A stretch of DNA of 45,445 nt from Akkermansia muciniphila (GTDB lineage: Bacteria; Verrucomicrobiota; Verrucomicrobiia; Verrucomicrobiales; Verrucomicrobiaceae). Numbering within the stretch: position 1 is the first letter of the stretch; the number at the start of each line of letters is the position of its first letter. Shown here one piece after another: positions 1 through 8,760 of this stretch. The translations under genes and the position numbers were made by a program. The stretch lies in the NCBI GenBank assembly GCA_945863205.1, contig CAMAZK010000008.1, positions 1-45,445 of the forward strand, read 5' to 3'. The notes below the pieces were generated by a model. The model made no database searches and was not told where the DNA came from. It saw only the letters and a list, made by a program, of their open reading frames with translations.

Positions 1-1136
1 AGAAGCGCTTCCCCATCGCGCCGTCGGTGTTCAAGTTTGCACAGCATGGCCAGAGCGGCATGTGGCTGAGCGAGTTGCTGCCGCACACGTCGAAGCTCGC
101 CGATGAGATCTGCCTCATCCGCTCGCTGCACACGGAGGCGATCAATCACGATCCGGCGATGACGTTGCTGCAAACCGGGCATCAAATCGGCGGTCGGCCC
201 GCGTTTGGCGCGTGGGTGTCGTATGGTCTCGGCTCCGACAACGCGGACCTGCCTGCCTTTGTGGCGCTCATCTCGCGTCCCAGCGGCCCCACGAACGCGC
301 AACCGCTGCACGAGCGCATGTGGGGCAGCGGTTTCCTGCCGTCGAAGTATCAGGGCGTGCGCATGAGTTCTGGCAAGGACCCCGTGCTCTTCCTTTCCAA
401 TCCGCCCGGCATCACCACGGAGCGACGCCGCGCCATGCTCGATGATGCCGCCGCGCTGAATCGCCTCAAGCTCGCCGACTACCACGACCCCGAAACGCAG
501 GCCCGCATCGATCAATACGAGATGGCCTTCCGCATGCAGTCTGCCGTGCCTGACCTCGCCGATCTCTCCAAAGAGCCCGCCGACATCTACGAGCGCTACG
601 GCCCTGAATCGAAAAAGCCGGGAACGTATGCCGCGAACTGCATCCTCGCCCGCCGGCTCGCCGAGCGCGGTGTACGCTTCATCCAGCTTTACCATCGCGG
701 CTGGGATCAGCACAACAACCTGCCCAGCGGCATCAAGAGCCAATGTCACGACACCGACCAGCCCACCGCGGCGCTGTTGGCCGAGCTGAAAGAGCGCGGC
801 ATGCTTGATGACACGCTCGTCATCTGGGGCGGCGAGTTTGGGCGCACGGTCTATTCGCAGGGCGTGCTAACGCGCGACAATCACGGCCGCGATCATCACC
901 CGCGCTGCTACAGCGTCTGGATGGCCGGAGCCGGTGTCAAAGGCGGCCACGTCCACGGCGAGACGGACGACTTCAGCTACAACATCGTCAAAGATCCCGT
1001 CCACATCCACGACCTCAACGCCACCGCGCTGCACCTCCTCGGCCTCGACCACACCCGCCTCACTTACCGCTTCCAAGGCCGCGATTACCGCCTCACAGAC
1101 ATCCATGGCAGCGTGATCAAGAATCTGGTGGCTTGA
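1..1136 (+). CDS. DUF1501 family exported protein, 5'-truncated by window edge
   Basis: The reading frame is open from base 3, so the true start and the export signal lie upstream of the window. About 377 residues remain. Visible family marks are the block WGGEFGRT, then [25 protein letters not shown] and the C-terminal [15 protein letters not shown] followed by the [13 protein letters not shown] ending. DUF1501 proteins are distantly related to the alkaline phosphatase/sulfatase fold, are usually exported by Tat, and have no proven reaction. They are typical of Planctomycetota and Verrucomicrobiota and usually sit beside a PSCyt1/DUF1549/DUF1553 gene. Its own partner is probably upstream, outside the window, because the next such gene (1707) already has a DUF1501 partner at 5177. 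Family call is firm; function unknown. Confidence 0.93.
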   Translation, partial: KRFPIAPSVFKFAQHGQSGMWLSELLPHTSKLADEICLIRSLHTEAINHDPAMTLLQTGHQIGGRPAFGAWVSYGLGSDNADLPAFVALISRPSGPTNAQPLHERMWGSGFLPSKYQGVRMSSGKDPVLFLSNPPGITTERRRAMLDDAAALNRLKLADYHDPETQARIDQYEMAFRMQSAVPDLADLSKEPADIYERYGPESKKPGTYAANCILARRLAERGVRFIQLYHRGWDQHNNLPSGIKSQCHDTDQPTAALLAELKERGMLDDTLVIWGGEFGRTVYSQGVLTRDNHGRDHHPRCYSVWMAGAGVKGGHVHGETDDFSYNIVKDPVHIHDLNATALHLLGLDHTRLTYRFQGRDYRLTDIHGSVIKNLVA

Positions 1137-1166
1137 AGAAGCATCTTTCCTGCTCCAAAACCTCTC

Positions 1167-1625
1167 ATGGTCCTCGACACCCTTGCCAACTCCGCCCGCT
1201 ACGAATCGCTGAACTGCCGCTTTGCGAAGGCTTTTGCCTTCTTGCGCACCGTGGACGGCACGCAGGAGTTGGGGAGGCATGATCTCGATGGCGACCTCTG
1301 CTTCGCCTTGGTGCAGACCTACGAGACGAAGCCAGTCGAAAAGGCCAAATTCGAGGCGCATCGGAAGTACATCGACGTGCAGTTCATCCACAGCGGACGC
1401 GAGACGATCCTGTGGGCACCGCTGGCGGCGATGAAGGAGGAGACGATGGCCTACTCGGAGGAAAAGGAGGCCGCGCTGTGGAAGCTGGTGCCGGATGTGA
1501 CGCCGCTGCACATGAGCGCGGGTCATTTCGCGATCTTGTTCCCTGAGGACGCCCACGCACCGTGCATCGAGTGGGAGAAGCCGGAGCAGGTGTTCAAGGT
1601 CGTGGTGAAGGTGGCGGTGGAGTAG
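1167..1625 (+). CDS. YhcH/YjgK/YiaL family protein (DUF386)
   Basis: A 152-residue cytoplasmic protein with no signal peptide, the usual length for this family of cupin-like beta-sandwich proteins. Recognisable blocks are FEAHRKYIDVQFIHSG in the first half and the histidine-containing GHFAILFPEDAHAP near the end, where the metal or sugar site is expected. Relatives are linked to sialic acid and other sugar catabolism (E. coli YhcH, YiaL; EbgC, the beta subunit of evolved beta-galactosidase), mostly as presumed anomerases or accessory proteins. It starts 30 bases after the upstream DUF1501 gene and is probably co-transcribed with it, which suggests that sugars released outside the cell are handled here. 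The exact substrate cannot be read from the sequence. Confidence 0.88.
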   Translation: MVLDTLANSARYESLNCRFAKAFAFLRTVDGTQELGRHDLDGDLCFALVQTYETKPVEKAKFEAHRKYIDVQFIHSGRETILWAPLAAMKEETMAYSEEKEAALWKLVPDVTPLHMSAGHFAILFPEDAHAPCIEWEKPEQVFKVVVKVAVE

Positions 1626-1684
1626 CATGGGCTTTCCAGCCTGTGGCGAGTGTCTCCAGAGCACCGGCTAGAAAGCCGATGCTA
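1623..1684. repeat. REP-like imperfect palindrome
   Basis: The 19-base arms 1623-1641 and 1666-1684 are inverted copies of each other with two mismatches, around a loop of about 24 bases. The left arm reads tagcatgggctttccagcc. The hairpin begins at the stop codon of the YhcH-like gene and ends 22 bases before the next start. The lack of a T tract argues against a simple terminator. Its placement and shape fit a REP-type dispersed palindrome. Confidence 0.7.
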
Positions 1685-1706
1685 AGCCCGTAGGTATGCG
1701 CCCCCG

Positions 1707-4319
1707 ATGAAGCTGCCTTTTGCCGTTCTCCTTTCTTCCCTCGCCGTAACCGCTCGCGGTGCGGAGGCTGTGCTTACGTTTGAAAAGGACGTGCGGCCGA
1801 TCGTGAAGGCGCATTGCACGCACTGCCACGGTGAGGAGGAAAAGCCGGAAGGCGGCGTGGATCTGCGGTTGCGGCGCTTCATGGACATGGCGCTTGATGG
1901 CGGCGGTCACGTAGTGGTTGCGGGTGATCCGGCGAAGAGCGAGCTGGTGAAGATCATCAAGAGCGGCGAGATGCCGAAGAAGGGCAAGCAGGTGTCGGAG
2001 GCGGATCTGGCGATCATCGAGAAGTGGATCGCGCAGGGCGCGAAGACGGCGAAGCCGGAGCCGACGGTGATGGCACCGGGACCGATCATTTCGGACGAGG
2101 ATCGCGAGTACTGGGCCTTTCAGCCGGTGAAACGTCCGAAGGTGCCGGCGAATGTGGACGCGAAGCAGGTGAGCACGCCGGTGGATGCGTTCGTTTTGGC
2201 GAAGCTGGGCGAGAAGGGCCTGCACATGGCACGTGAGGCGGATCGCAGGACCTTGATCCGGCGTGTGACGCTCGATCTCACCGGCCTGCTGCCGACGCCG
2301 GAGGAAGTGGAGACGTTTGTGAATGACAAGTCACCGCTGGCTTACGAGCAGCTCGTGGAGCGCCTGCTGGCATCGAAGAATTACGGCGAGCGTTGGGCGC
2401 GGCACTGGCTGGATGTGGTGGGCTACGCGGATTCCAACGGCTACTCGGAGGCCGACTCGTTACGGCCGCAGGCGTGGCGTTATCGCGACTACGTGATCCG
2501 CGCGATGAACGAGGACAAGCCGTGGGATCAGTTCATCCAGGAGCAGATCGCGGGTGATGAACTCGCCGGTGCGACGCACGCGGATTTTCAGCAGGCGGTG
2601 CTTGATCCGCGACGCACGGATCAGCTCATCGCCACCGCGTTTCTGCGCATGGCACCGGACGGCACGGGCGACACGGTGGACGATGCGAAGCTCGCGAAGA
2701 ATCAGGTCATCGCCGAGCAGATGAAGATCACGACCTCGTCGCTGATGGGCATGACGGTCGCCTGTGCGCAATGCCACGATCATCGCTACGATCCGATCCC
2801 GCAGGCCGACTACTATCGTCTGCGGGCCGTGTTTGATCCCGCTTACAACTGGGAGGCGTGGCGTGCGCCGGCGAACCGCTTGTACTCGCTCTACTCGCCC
2901 GAAGAACGAGCGAAGGCCGCCGAGATCGAGGTGAAGGCGAAGGATATCGAGGCCGAGGCACGAGCGATGTCGAAGAAGTTCCTTGATGAAATCTTTGAGG
3001 TCGAAATCAAGAAGGTGCCCGAGGCCGAGCAGGCCGCATTCCGTGTCGCCCGTGACACGCCGGTGGCCAAGCAGACGCCGGAGCAGAAGGCGCTGATCAA
3101 AAAGTATCCGTCCGCGCTCGCCACCTACTCGCTGAATCTCTACGACCAGAAGAAGCAGGACATCGTGGATGCCAAGATGGCGGAGGCCAAGAAACTGCGC
3201 GACACGAAGCCTGCGGAGGGTTTTGTGATGGCGCTGATGGAAGTCAAAGGCCAGGTGCCCGCCACGAAGCTCTTCAACCGCGGCGACCACGATCAGCCGA
3301 AGCAGGAAGTCACACCCGGCGAACTCAGCATTCTCGCCAGCCCGCAGATCGAGCCCTTCAAACCGGTGCCCGTCAGCAGTGGCTCCACGGGACGCCGCCT
3401 CGCCTATGCGCAATGGCTCACCAGCGGCAAGCATCCGCTCACGGCACGCGTGCTGGTGAACCGCTTCTGGCTCAATCACATGGGTCGCGGCATCGTGAAC
3501 ACGCCCGGCGATTTCGGCCGTCAGGGCGAGCTGCCTTCGCATCCCGAACTGCTGGACTACCTCGCCGACGAGTTCGTAAAGAGCGGCTGGAAGCTAAAGT
3601 CGCTGCATCGTCTCATCCTGCTGAGCAACGCCTACCGCCAGTCCTCCGTGAACGACACCTCGCTGCAGGCCGATCCCGACAACAAGCTCTACGCCCGCTT
3701 CAAACTGCGCCGCATCGACGCGGAGACGCTGCGCGACTCGATGCTGGCCGCCACCGGCACGCTGGTGCAGAGCAGCTACGGTCCGCCGAGCGGCATCGGC
3801 CGTGATCCGCAGGGCCGCGTCGTCACCGGCATCGACAAAGGCACGATCACCTTGAACAAGGTCGATCCCGGCGGTGCCGACGACTTCCGCCGCTCCATCT
3901 ACGTGCAGGTGCGCCGCAGCAAGCCCGTGACCGTGCTCGACACCTTCGACGCGCCCACGATGAGCCCGAACTGCGAGATGCGAGCGCAGACCACTGTCGC
4001 GCCGCAGTCGCTTCTGCTCATGAACGACACCTTCGTGCTCGACAGTTCACGCCGTCTCGCGGACCGCCTCGAGTCCGAGGCACCGGCAAATCGCGACGCG
4101 CAGATCAAGCGCGCGTGGGAACTGCTCTTCGGCAAACCCGCGACGCAGGACGACATCGCCCGCAGCCTCGCCTATCTCGACGAGCAGACGAAGGCGCTCA
4201 CGCAGTATCACCACGACATCCAGCATCCGAAAGGCGTCGTCCCCAATCCGCCGCAGGAGGCGATGGCCAGCCTCTGCCAGATCCTTTGCAGCTCGAATCG
4301 CTTTCTCTACGTGGAGTAA
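1707..4319 (+). CDS. PSCyt1-DUF1549-DUF1553 exported cytochrome-like protein
   Basis: An 870-residue protein with a Sec signal peptide (about residues 1-19). A planctomycete cytochrome C (PSCyt1) module follows, with one haem-binding CTHCH at residues 37-41. DUF1549 comes next (about 140-370) and contains a second cysteine motif, CAQCHDHRYDP, from residue 353. A charged helical linker follows, and DUF1553 runs from about 560 to the end. Length and order are normal for the family. These proteins are assumed to be periplasmic or surface redox proteins working with DUF1501 partners; no reaction has been proven. The likely partner here is the DUF1501 gene at 5177, with one small gene in between. 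This is the plain version of the three copies in the window, without LamG or golvesin-like additions. Confidence 0.95.
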   Translation: MKLPFAVLLSSLAVTARGAEAVLTFEKDVRPIVKAHCTHCHGEEEKPEGGVDLRLRRFMDMALDGGGHVVVAGDPAKSELVKIIKSGEMPKKGKQVSEADLAIIEKWIAQGAKTAKPEPTVMAPGPIISDEDREYWAFQPVKRPKVPANVDAKQVSTPVDAFVLAKLGEKGLHMAREADRRTLIRRVTLDLTGLLPTPEEVETFVNDKSPLAYEQLVERLLASKNYGERWARHWLDVVGYADSNGYSEADSLRPQAWRYRDYVIRAMNEDKPWDQFIQEQIAGDELAGATHADFQQAVLDPRRTDQLIATAFLRMAPDGTGDTVDDAKLAKNQVIAEQMKITTSSLMGMTVACAQCHDHRYDPIPQADYYRLRAVFDPAYNWEAWRAPANRLYSLYSPEERAKAAEIEVKAKDIEAEARAMSKKFLDEIFEVEIKKVPEAEQAAFRVARDTPVAKQTPEQKALIKKYPSALATYSLNLYDQKKQDIVDAKMAEAKKLRDTKPAEGFVMALMEVKGQVPATKLFNRGDHDQPKQEVTPGELSILASPQIEPFKPVPVSSGSTGRRLAYAQWLTSGKHPLTARVLVNRFWLNHMGRGIVNTPGDFGRQGELPSHPELLDYLADEFVKSGWKLKSLHRLILLSNAYRQSSVNDTSLQADPDNKLYARFKLRRIDAETLRDSMLAATGTLVQSSYGPPSGIGRDPQGRVVTGIDKGTITLNKVDPGGADDFRRSIYVQVRRSKPVTVLDTFDAPTMSPNCEMRAQTTVAPQSLLLMNDTFVLDSSRRLADRLESEAPANRDAQIKRAWELLFGKPATQDDIARSLAYLDEQTKALTQYHHDIQHPKGVVPNPPQEAMASLCQILCSSNRFLYVE

Positions 4320-4356
4320 TTCACGGGCCTGGAACGTCGGAAGGATCATCGACCCA

Positions 4357-4483
4357 CGCGCCAGCGTCGTGGAGTGCGGTGGCAAGCCTTGGCGCGACAC
4401 TGCTGTCGCCTGCCGGACGTCGTTGTTCGGCCCATGAGCATACTCTCCGCACCCGACAGCGGTGCTTCCACGACGCTGGCGCG
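4357..4483. repeat. Long inverted repeat, REP-like cluster
   Basis: Arms 4357-4373 and 4467-4483 are a perfect 17-base inverted repeat (left arm cgcgccagcgtcgtgga). Inside it, gtgcgg at 4374-4379 pairs with ccgcac at 4447-4452, and further partial complementarity follows, so the stretch could fold into a branched structure. It fills most of the 267-base gap between the DUF1553 stop and the next believable start. A frame runs through it, but that translation looks like noise. Confidence 0.7.
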
Positions 4484-4586
4484 GCTGTCGCTCCGGCTTT
4501 TTCGATTCGCGCACGATTTCGTTCATGTCGGCCCTCAAGGTCATCAAAGGAGAAACAAGAGGCCCCATCGCCGCGTTTTTCGCCGC

Positions 4587-5147
4587 ATGGCCTGGCGATT
4601 CGACAAATGCGTGACCCACGGGGAGATCGACAACACAGTGCGCGGTCGCGTGACCGGCAAGTTGTGGCTGCTCGGACGCGAGGAGCCGATGATCCTCGAC
4701 CTCGCGGGCGATGCGTGGCCAGACCTGGCCGGCTGCGCATTGACCTTTGTGAACACAAACCCGCGACCCCAACCGCAGTATGACGAGGGCTTGTCGATGC
4801 AGCAGACCGGTTCGGTCGGTGACATCACGGCGTCGCAAAAACTCAAGCGTCTGCTGGTGCCGGAGGAGGTGTGGATGAAGGCCCTGGAGGAGCGGCGCTT
4901 TCACGAGGTGCCCTGGGTGCTCTCGAACTCGCTCTACCTCGAATGGTTCAGCGATCGAAACGGGCGTGTGGTCATCCAGACGACCGATTATGATCTGACC
5001 ATCTCGGAGCGGCACTGGGAGGCTGATCCCGACGAGCAGGCCGCCCAGCAGGCGATCAACGAGGAAAACATGCGGGCCTACATGGACGAGCTTGGCCGAG
5101 CTTTTGGCGCGCCGGAGGAGCCGGAAGCCGACGAGGGCGACAAGTGA
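4587..5147 (+). CDS. Conserved-looking hypothetical protein, 186 aa
   Basis: I place the start at the ATG at 4587 (MAWRFDKCVTHGEIDN...), because earlier in-frame starts would translate the inverted repeat. The 186-residue product has no signal peptide or membrane helix. The first 70 residues look like a compact beta-rich domain (GEIDN, RGRVTGKLWLLGREEPMILDL). The last 40 are acidic and helical (EADPDEQAAQQAINEEN... to EEPEADEGDK). I do not recognise a named family, though the opening resembles uncharacterised Verrucomicrobiota proteins I have seen. It lies between the DUF1553 gene and its DUF1501 partner, whose GTG alternative start would overlap this stop codon, so it is probably in the same transcript. 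Confidence 0.75.
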   Translation: MAWRFDKCVTHGEIDNTVRGRVTGKLWLLGREEPMILDLAGDAWPDLAGCALTFVNTNPRPQPQYDEGLSMQQTGSVGDITASQKLKRLLVPEEVWMKALEERRFHEVPWVLSNSLYLEWFSDRNGRVVIQTTDYDLTISERHWEADPDEQAAQQAINEENMRAYMDELGRAFGAPEEPEADEGDK

Positions 5148-5176
5148 GCCTGCCAGATTCCGGCGGCTACCGGCGT

Positions 5177-6643
5177 ATGAACTCACCCCTCATGAAACGC
5201 CCCCAGCTCTGCTCCCGCCGTCATTTCCTGCACGCCAATGGCTACAGCCTCGGCACGCTGGCGCTTGCCTCGCTGCTGGAGCGTGATGGCCTGCTCGCCG
5301 CGCCGGTGAAGCCGGAGAGCGTCACGGGCGAGATTCGTTACGATCTCGCGCCGAAGAAGCCGCACTTCGAGCCGCGTGCGAAGGCGATGATCTCGATGTT
5401 CATGATGGGCGGGCCGTCGCAGATGGACTTGTTTGATCCGAAGCCGATGCTCACGAAGTATGATGGCAAGAAGTTCCCCGGTGAGATCAAATACGACAAC
5501 CTCGCGCAGGCATCGTCGAAGTGCTTTGGCTCGCCGTGGAAGTTCCAGAAGCATGGCGAGTGCGGCATGGAGATCAGCGAGCTTTTGCCAAACTTGAGCA
5601 AGGTGGTCGATGAGATCACGCTGGTCCGCTCGATGACCTCCGGCGTGAACAATCACGCGCAGGGCCTCTACGCGATGAACGCGGGCCGCGTCACCGCCGG
5701 CCGTCCGGCGCTCGGCTCCTGGCTCACCTACGGCCTCGGCAGCGAAACGGACGAACTGCCCGCCTACATGGTGCTCTCGCATCCCAGCGGCCTGCCGACC
5801 TTCAGCGGCGAGCATTTTACCAACGGCTGGCTGCCCGCGTTGTTCCAGGGCACGCTCGTGCGCGCCACGGAGCCGCGCATTCTCAATCTCGACCCGCCGC
5901 CCTCGCTCGCCGGCACACCGCAGCAGCGGCAGCTTGATCTGTTGAAGGCCTTCAATGAAGATCACCTCGCGCAGCACCGCGGCGAACTCGACCTGCAGGC
6001 GCGCATTTCCAGCTACGAACTCGCCGCGAAGATGCAGACCGCCGCCAAGGAGGCGCTCGACATCACGAACGAGCCCGAGCACGTCAAAAAGCTCTACGGC
6101 GTCGATAATCCGGTCACGAAGGACTACGCCACGCGCTGCATCATCGCGCGTCGCCTCGTCGAGCGCGGTGTGCGCTACGTGCAGGTGCTGAATGCAGGCC
6201 AGTCCTGGGATCAGCACGGCTCGCTCATCACCTCTCTGCCGAAGAATTGCGAAGCCACCGACCAGCCCAGTGCGGCGCTGCTCATCGACCTCAAACAGCG
6301 CGGCCTGCTCGACACCACCGTCGTTCATTGGGGCGGCGAGATGGGCCGTCTGCCCGTGCTGCAAAACGACGCGGGCCGCGAAAAGTGGGGCCGCGATCAC
6401 AACACCTACGGCTTCAGCATGTGGCTGGCCGGCGGCGGTTTCAAAAAAGGCTACGTGCACGGCGAAACCGACGAATTCGGCCACAAGGCGGTCATCGACG
6501 AAGTGAAGCACTTCGACTACCACGCCACGCTGCTGAAGACCTTCGGCCTCGACCACAGCAAGCTCACCTACAAGCGCAACGGCCTCGCCGCGAGCCTCAC
6601 GGACAATCAAGGCGCGAAGGTGGTGGACGAGCTGCTGGCGTGA
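5177..6643 (+). CDS. DUF1501 family protein with Tat-like signal
   Basis: The start is taken at the ATG at 5177. The GTG at 5144 overlaps the previous stop codon and would add an untypical tail, and the ATG at 5192 is also possible. The N-terminus holds a twin-arginine motif, SRRHFL at residues 13-18, followed by a hydrophobic stretch, so export by Tat is likely. The mature part of the 488-residue protein shows FMMGGPSQMDLFDPKP, HWGGEMGRLPV, WGRDHNTYGFSMWLAGGGFKKG and HGETDEFGHKAV, all typical of DUF1501. It differs from its paralogues in having GGEMGRL where the others have GGEFGRT. It most likely works with the DUF1549/DUF1553 protein encoded at 1707. No enzymatic activity is established for this family. 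Confidence 0.93.
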   Translation: MNSPLMKRPQLCSRRHFLHANGYSLGTLALASLLERDGLLAAPVKPESVTGEIRYDLAPKKPHFEPRAKAMISMFMMGGPSQMDLFDPKPMLTKYDGKKFPGEIKYDNLAQASSKCFGSPWKFQKHGECGMEISELLPNLSKVVDEITLVRSMTSGVNNHAQGLYAMNAGRVTAGRPALGSWLTYGLGSETDELPAYMVLSHPSGLPTFSGEHFTNGWLPALFQGTLVRATEPRILNLDPPPSLAGTPQQRQLDLLKAFNEDHLAQHRGELDLQARISSYELAAKMQTAAKEALDITNEPEHVKKLYGVDNPVTKDYATRCIIARRLVERGVRYVQVLNAGQSWDQHGSLITSLPKNCEATDQPSAALLIDLKQRGLLDTTVVHWGGEMGRLPVLQNDAGREKWGRDHNTYGFSMWLAGGGFKKGYVHGETDEFGHKAVIDEVKHFDYHATLLKTFGLDHSKLTYKRNGLAASLTDNQGAKVVDELLA

Positions 6644-6674
6644 AGGATGGCGGGGTCTGCGGCGTTGAACCTTC

Positions 6675-8066
6675 ATGAAGACGCTCCTCCTTTTCCTGCT
6701 GCTCTCGATCACCGCCCACGCTGCGAAGCCGAACATCATCTTCATCTTCGTCGATAACTTCGGCAACGGCGACCTCGGCTGTTTCGGCTCGAAGCTGCAT
6801 CGCACGCCGAACGTGGACAGGCTGGCGGCGGAGGGGACGAAGTTCACGAGTTTCTATGTGGCCAGTGGCGTGTGCACGCCATCGCGCGCAGCTTTGATGA
6901 CGGGCTGTTATCCGCGCCGGGTGAACATGCATGTGAGCGCCATCGGCGGCGCGGTGTTGCAGCCGGTGGCGGAGAAGGGATTGAATCCATCGGAAGTGAC
7001 GATGGCGGAGGTGATGAAGAGCGCGGGTTATGCGACGATGTGCATCGGCAAATGGCATCTGGGGGACCAGCCGGAGTTTCTGCCGACGCGGCAGGGCTTT
7101 GATGAATTCTTCGGCATTCCCTACAGCGATGACATGACGAAGGACAAGAAGCCGGATGTCTGGCCGGAGCTGCCTCTGATGCGGGGCGAAAAGGTCATCG
7201 AGGCGCCGGCGGATCGGGACCATCTGGTGAAGCGTTGCACGGAGGAGGCGGTGAAATTCATCGCGGCGCATCAGGCTGAGCCGTTTTTTCTCTACCTGCC
7301 GCATACCATGCCGGGCTCGACGAAGCACCCGTTTTCGAGTGAGGACTTCCGCGGCAAAAGTGCCAACGGTGACTACGGCGACTCGGTGGAGGAACTGGAC
7401 TGGAGCACGGGCGAGATCATGGCGGCCCTGAAGCGCCTCAAGCTCGAAGAGAACACGCTGGTCGTGTGGACGTCCGACAACGGAGCGGCCCGGCGCATGC
7501 CGCCGCAGGGCGGCAACGCTCCCTACAGTGGCTGGGGTTACGACACTTCCGAAGGCGCCATGCGCATGCCCTGCATCATGCGCTGGCCGGGGAAAATCCC
7601 CACAGGGGCCGTGAATGACGCGCTGTGCTCCACGATGGACATGCTGCCGACCTTTGCATCGCTCGTGCAGGCGAAACTGCCGGCGCAGAAGATCGACGGG
7701 CATGACATCACGTCGATCCTGATGGACGCGAAGGGCACGACGTCGCCCTGGGATGACGAAGGATTCTTTTACTACCGCATGGAGCAGCTCCAGGCCGTGC
7801 GTGCTGGCGACTGGAAGCTTTACCTGCCGCTGGAAGGCAAGTTTGCCAATCTTCAGCGCAAGGCCGAGCCCGCCAAACTCGCGCTGTATGATGTGCGACA
7901 CGATGTGAGCGAGGAGCGCGAGGTTTCAGCGCAGCATCCAGAAATCGTCGCGAAGCTGACTGCCTTGGCGGAGAAGGCGCGTGTGGACCTCGGTGACGTG
8001 AACCGCGAGGGAAGCGGTCAGCGGGCGGCGGGAAAGGTGGAGAAGGCGCTGCCGCTCTTGCCTTGA
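6675..8066 (+). CDS. Exported sulfatase (arylsulfatase family)
   Basis: A 463-residue protein with a Sec signal peptide (about 1-16). The sulfatase signature CTPSR at residues 67-71 supplies the cysteine that anaerobic-type or FGE-type maturation converts to formylglycine; TGCYP follows. Metal-site segments are VDNFGNGDLG near residue 26, KWHLGD, and TSDNGA in the second half. Family members remove sulfate esters from polysaccharides or glycosaminoglycans in the periplasm. One oddity is that the usual paired aspartates (DD) at the first metal site read DN here. It starts 31 bases after the DUF1501 stop and is followed closely by the VTT gene, so it is probably part of the same operon. No sulfatase-maturing enzyme is encoded nearby, unless the radical SAM protein at 17015 has such a role, which I think unlikely. 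Confidence 0.94.
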   Translation: MKTLLLFLLLSITAHAAKPNIIFIFVDNFGNGDLGCFGSKLHRTPNVDRLAAEGTKFTSFYVASGVCTPSRAALMTGCYPRRVNMHVSAIGGAVLQPVAEKGLNPSEVTMAEVMKSAGYATMCIGKWHLGDQPEFLPTRQGFDEFFGIPYSDDMTKDKKPDVWPELPLMRGEKVIEAPADRDHLVKRCTEEAVKFIAAHQAEPFFLYLPHTMPGSTKHPFSSEDFRGKSANGDYGDSVEELDWSTGEIMAALKRLKLEENTLVVWTSDNGAARRMPPQGGNAPYSGWGYDTSEGAMRMPCIMRWPGKIPTGAVNDALCSTMDMLPTFASLVQAKLPAQKIDGHDITSILMDAKGTTSPWDDEGFFYYRMEQLQAVRAGDWKLYLPLEGKFANLQRKAEPAKLALYDVRHDVSEEREVSAQHPEIVAKLTALAEKARVDLGDVNREGSGQRAAGKVEKALPLLP

Positions 8067-8090
8067 GGTGGTTGCTCGCTGTGTTGAGCC

Positions 8091-8729
8091 ATGACCCGCG
8101 GTAATCGTTCGCTCACCCTGCTGATCCTCGTCCTGCTGGCGGGCATCATCGTGCCGTTTGTGATCTGGGGCGCGCAATTTGATGCGACGCTGAGCCTCGA
8201 AGGTGCGCGGCAGTGGATGGAAGGCTATGGCCGGTGGGCCTGGCTGGCTGGCATCATGCTACTGGTGACTGACATCGTGCTGCCGGTGCCATCGACGGTG
8301 GTCATGTCGGCGCTCGGCTGGATGTATGGCTGGTGGCTCGGCGGATTGATCGCGGCCGCAGGCTCGATGCTTTCGGGAACGGTCGCCTATGCGGCATGTC
8401 GCTGGCTCGGGCGCGGCGCGGCGCGCTGGATTGCGGGGGAGGAAGGATTGCGGCGGGGCGAGGAGATCTTTGAAAAGAGCGGCGGCTGGCTGGTGGCGCT
8501 GTCGCGCTGGATGCCGGTGCTGCCGGAGGCGGTGGCCTGCCTTGCGGGTTTGTCGCGCATGCGACGGCGTGTTTTCTTTCCCGCGCTGGCCTGCGGTTCC
8601 ATCCCCACGGGATTCGCCTTCGCCGCGATCGGCCATCTCGGTCAAAGCGAGCCGGGCTGGGCGATGGCGCTGAGCTGCATCCTGCCGGTCGTTTTATGGC
8701 TGGGCGCGATGCGGGTACTCCGGCGGTAG
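8091..8729 (+). CDS. VTT-domain (TVP38/DedA-like) membrane protein
   Basis: A 212-residue integral membrane protein with a first helix at about residues 9-25 and several more hydrophobic segments. The VTT (SNARE-associated) marks are LPVPSTVVMSALGWMYG, the small-residue-rich GGLIAAAGSMLSGTVAY, and RWMPVLPEAVACLAGLSRM, where the conserved arginine and proline of the re-entrant loop are visible. Relatives act as membrane-embedded transporters or lipid scramblases such as DedA and TVP38/TMEM64, and affect envelope homeostasis. It starts 24 bases after the sulfatase stop and is likely co-expressed with it. Transport substrate cannot be deduced. Confidence 0.88.
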   Translation: MTRGNRSLTLLILVLLAGIIVPFVIWGAQFDATLSLEGARQWMEGYGRWAWLAGIMLLVTDIVLPVPSTVVMSALGWMYGWWLGGLIAAAGSMLSGTVAYAACRWLGRGAARWIAGEEGLRRGEEIFEKSGGWLVALSRWMPVLPEAVACLAGLSRMRRRVFFPALACGSIPTGFAFAAIGHLGQSEPGWAMALSCILPVVLWLGAMRVLRR

Positions 8730-8760
8730 ATCTCTGACTTCGACTCCTATTCATTGCGAC

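Noticed and set aside
2460..3542. A 360-codon minus-strand frame opposite the first DUF1553 gene
   Set aside because: Same reason: mirror of strongly biased codons of the real gene; no recognisable motif or start context.
4374..4586. In-frame extension upstream of the small gene at 4587
   Set aside because: It would translate the inverted repeat, and gives basic low-complexity sequence; the ATG at 4587 gives a protein-like start.
5183..6847. A long open frame of 554 codons on the minus strand opposite the second DUF1501 gene
   Set aside because: It lies wholly over a clear DUF1501 gene; its translation is rich in arginine, histidine and leucine without any domain. Such shadows are expected in high-GC coding DNA.
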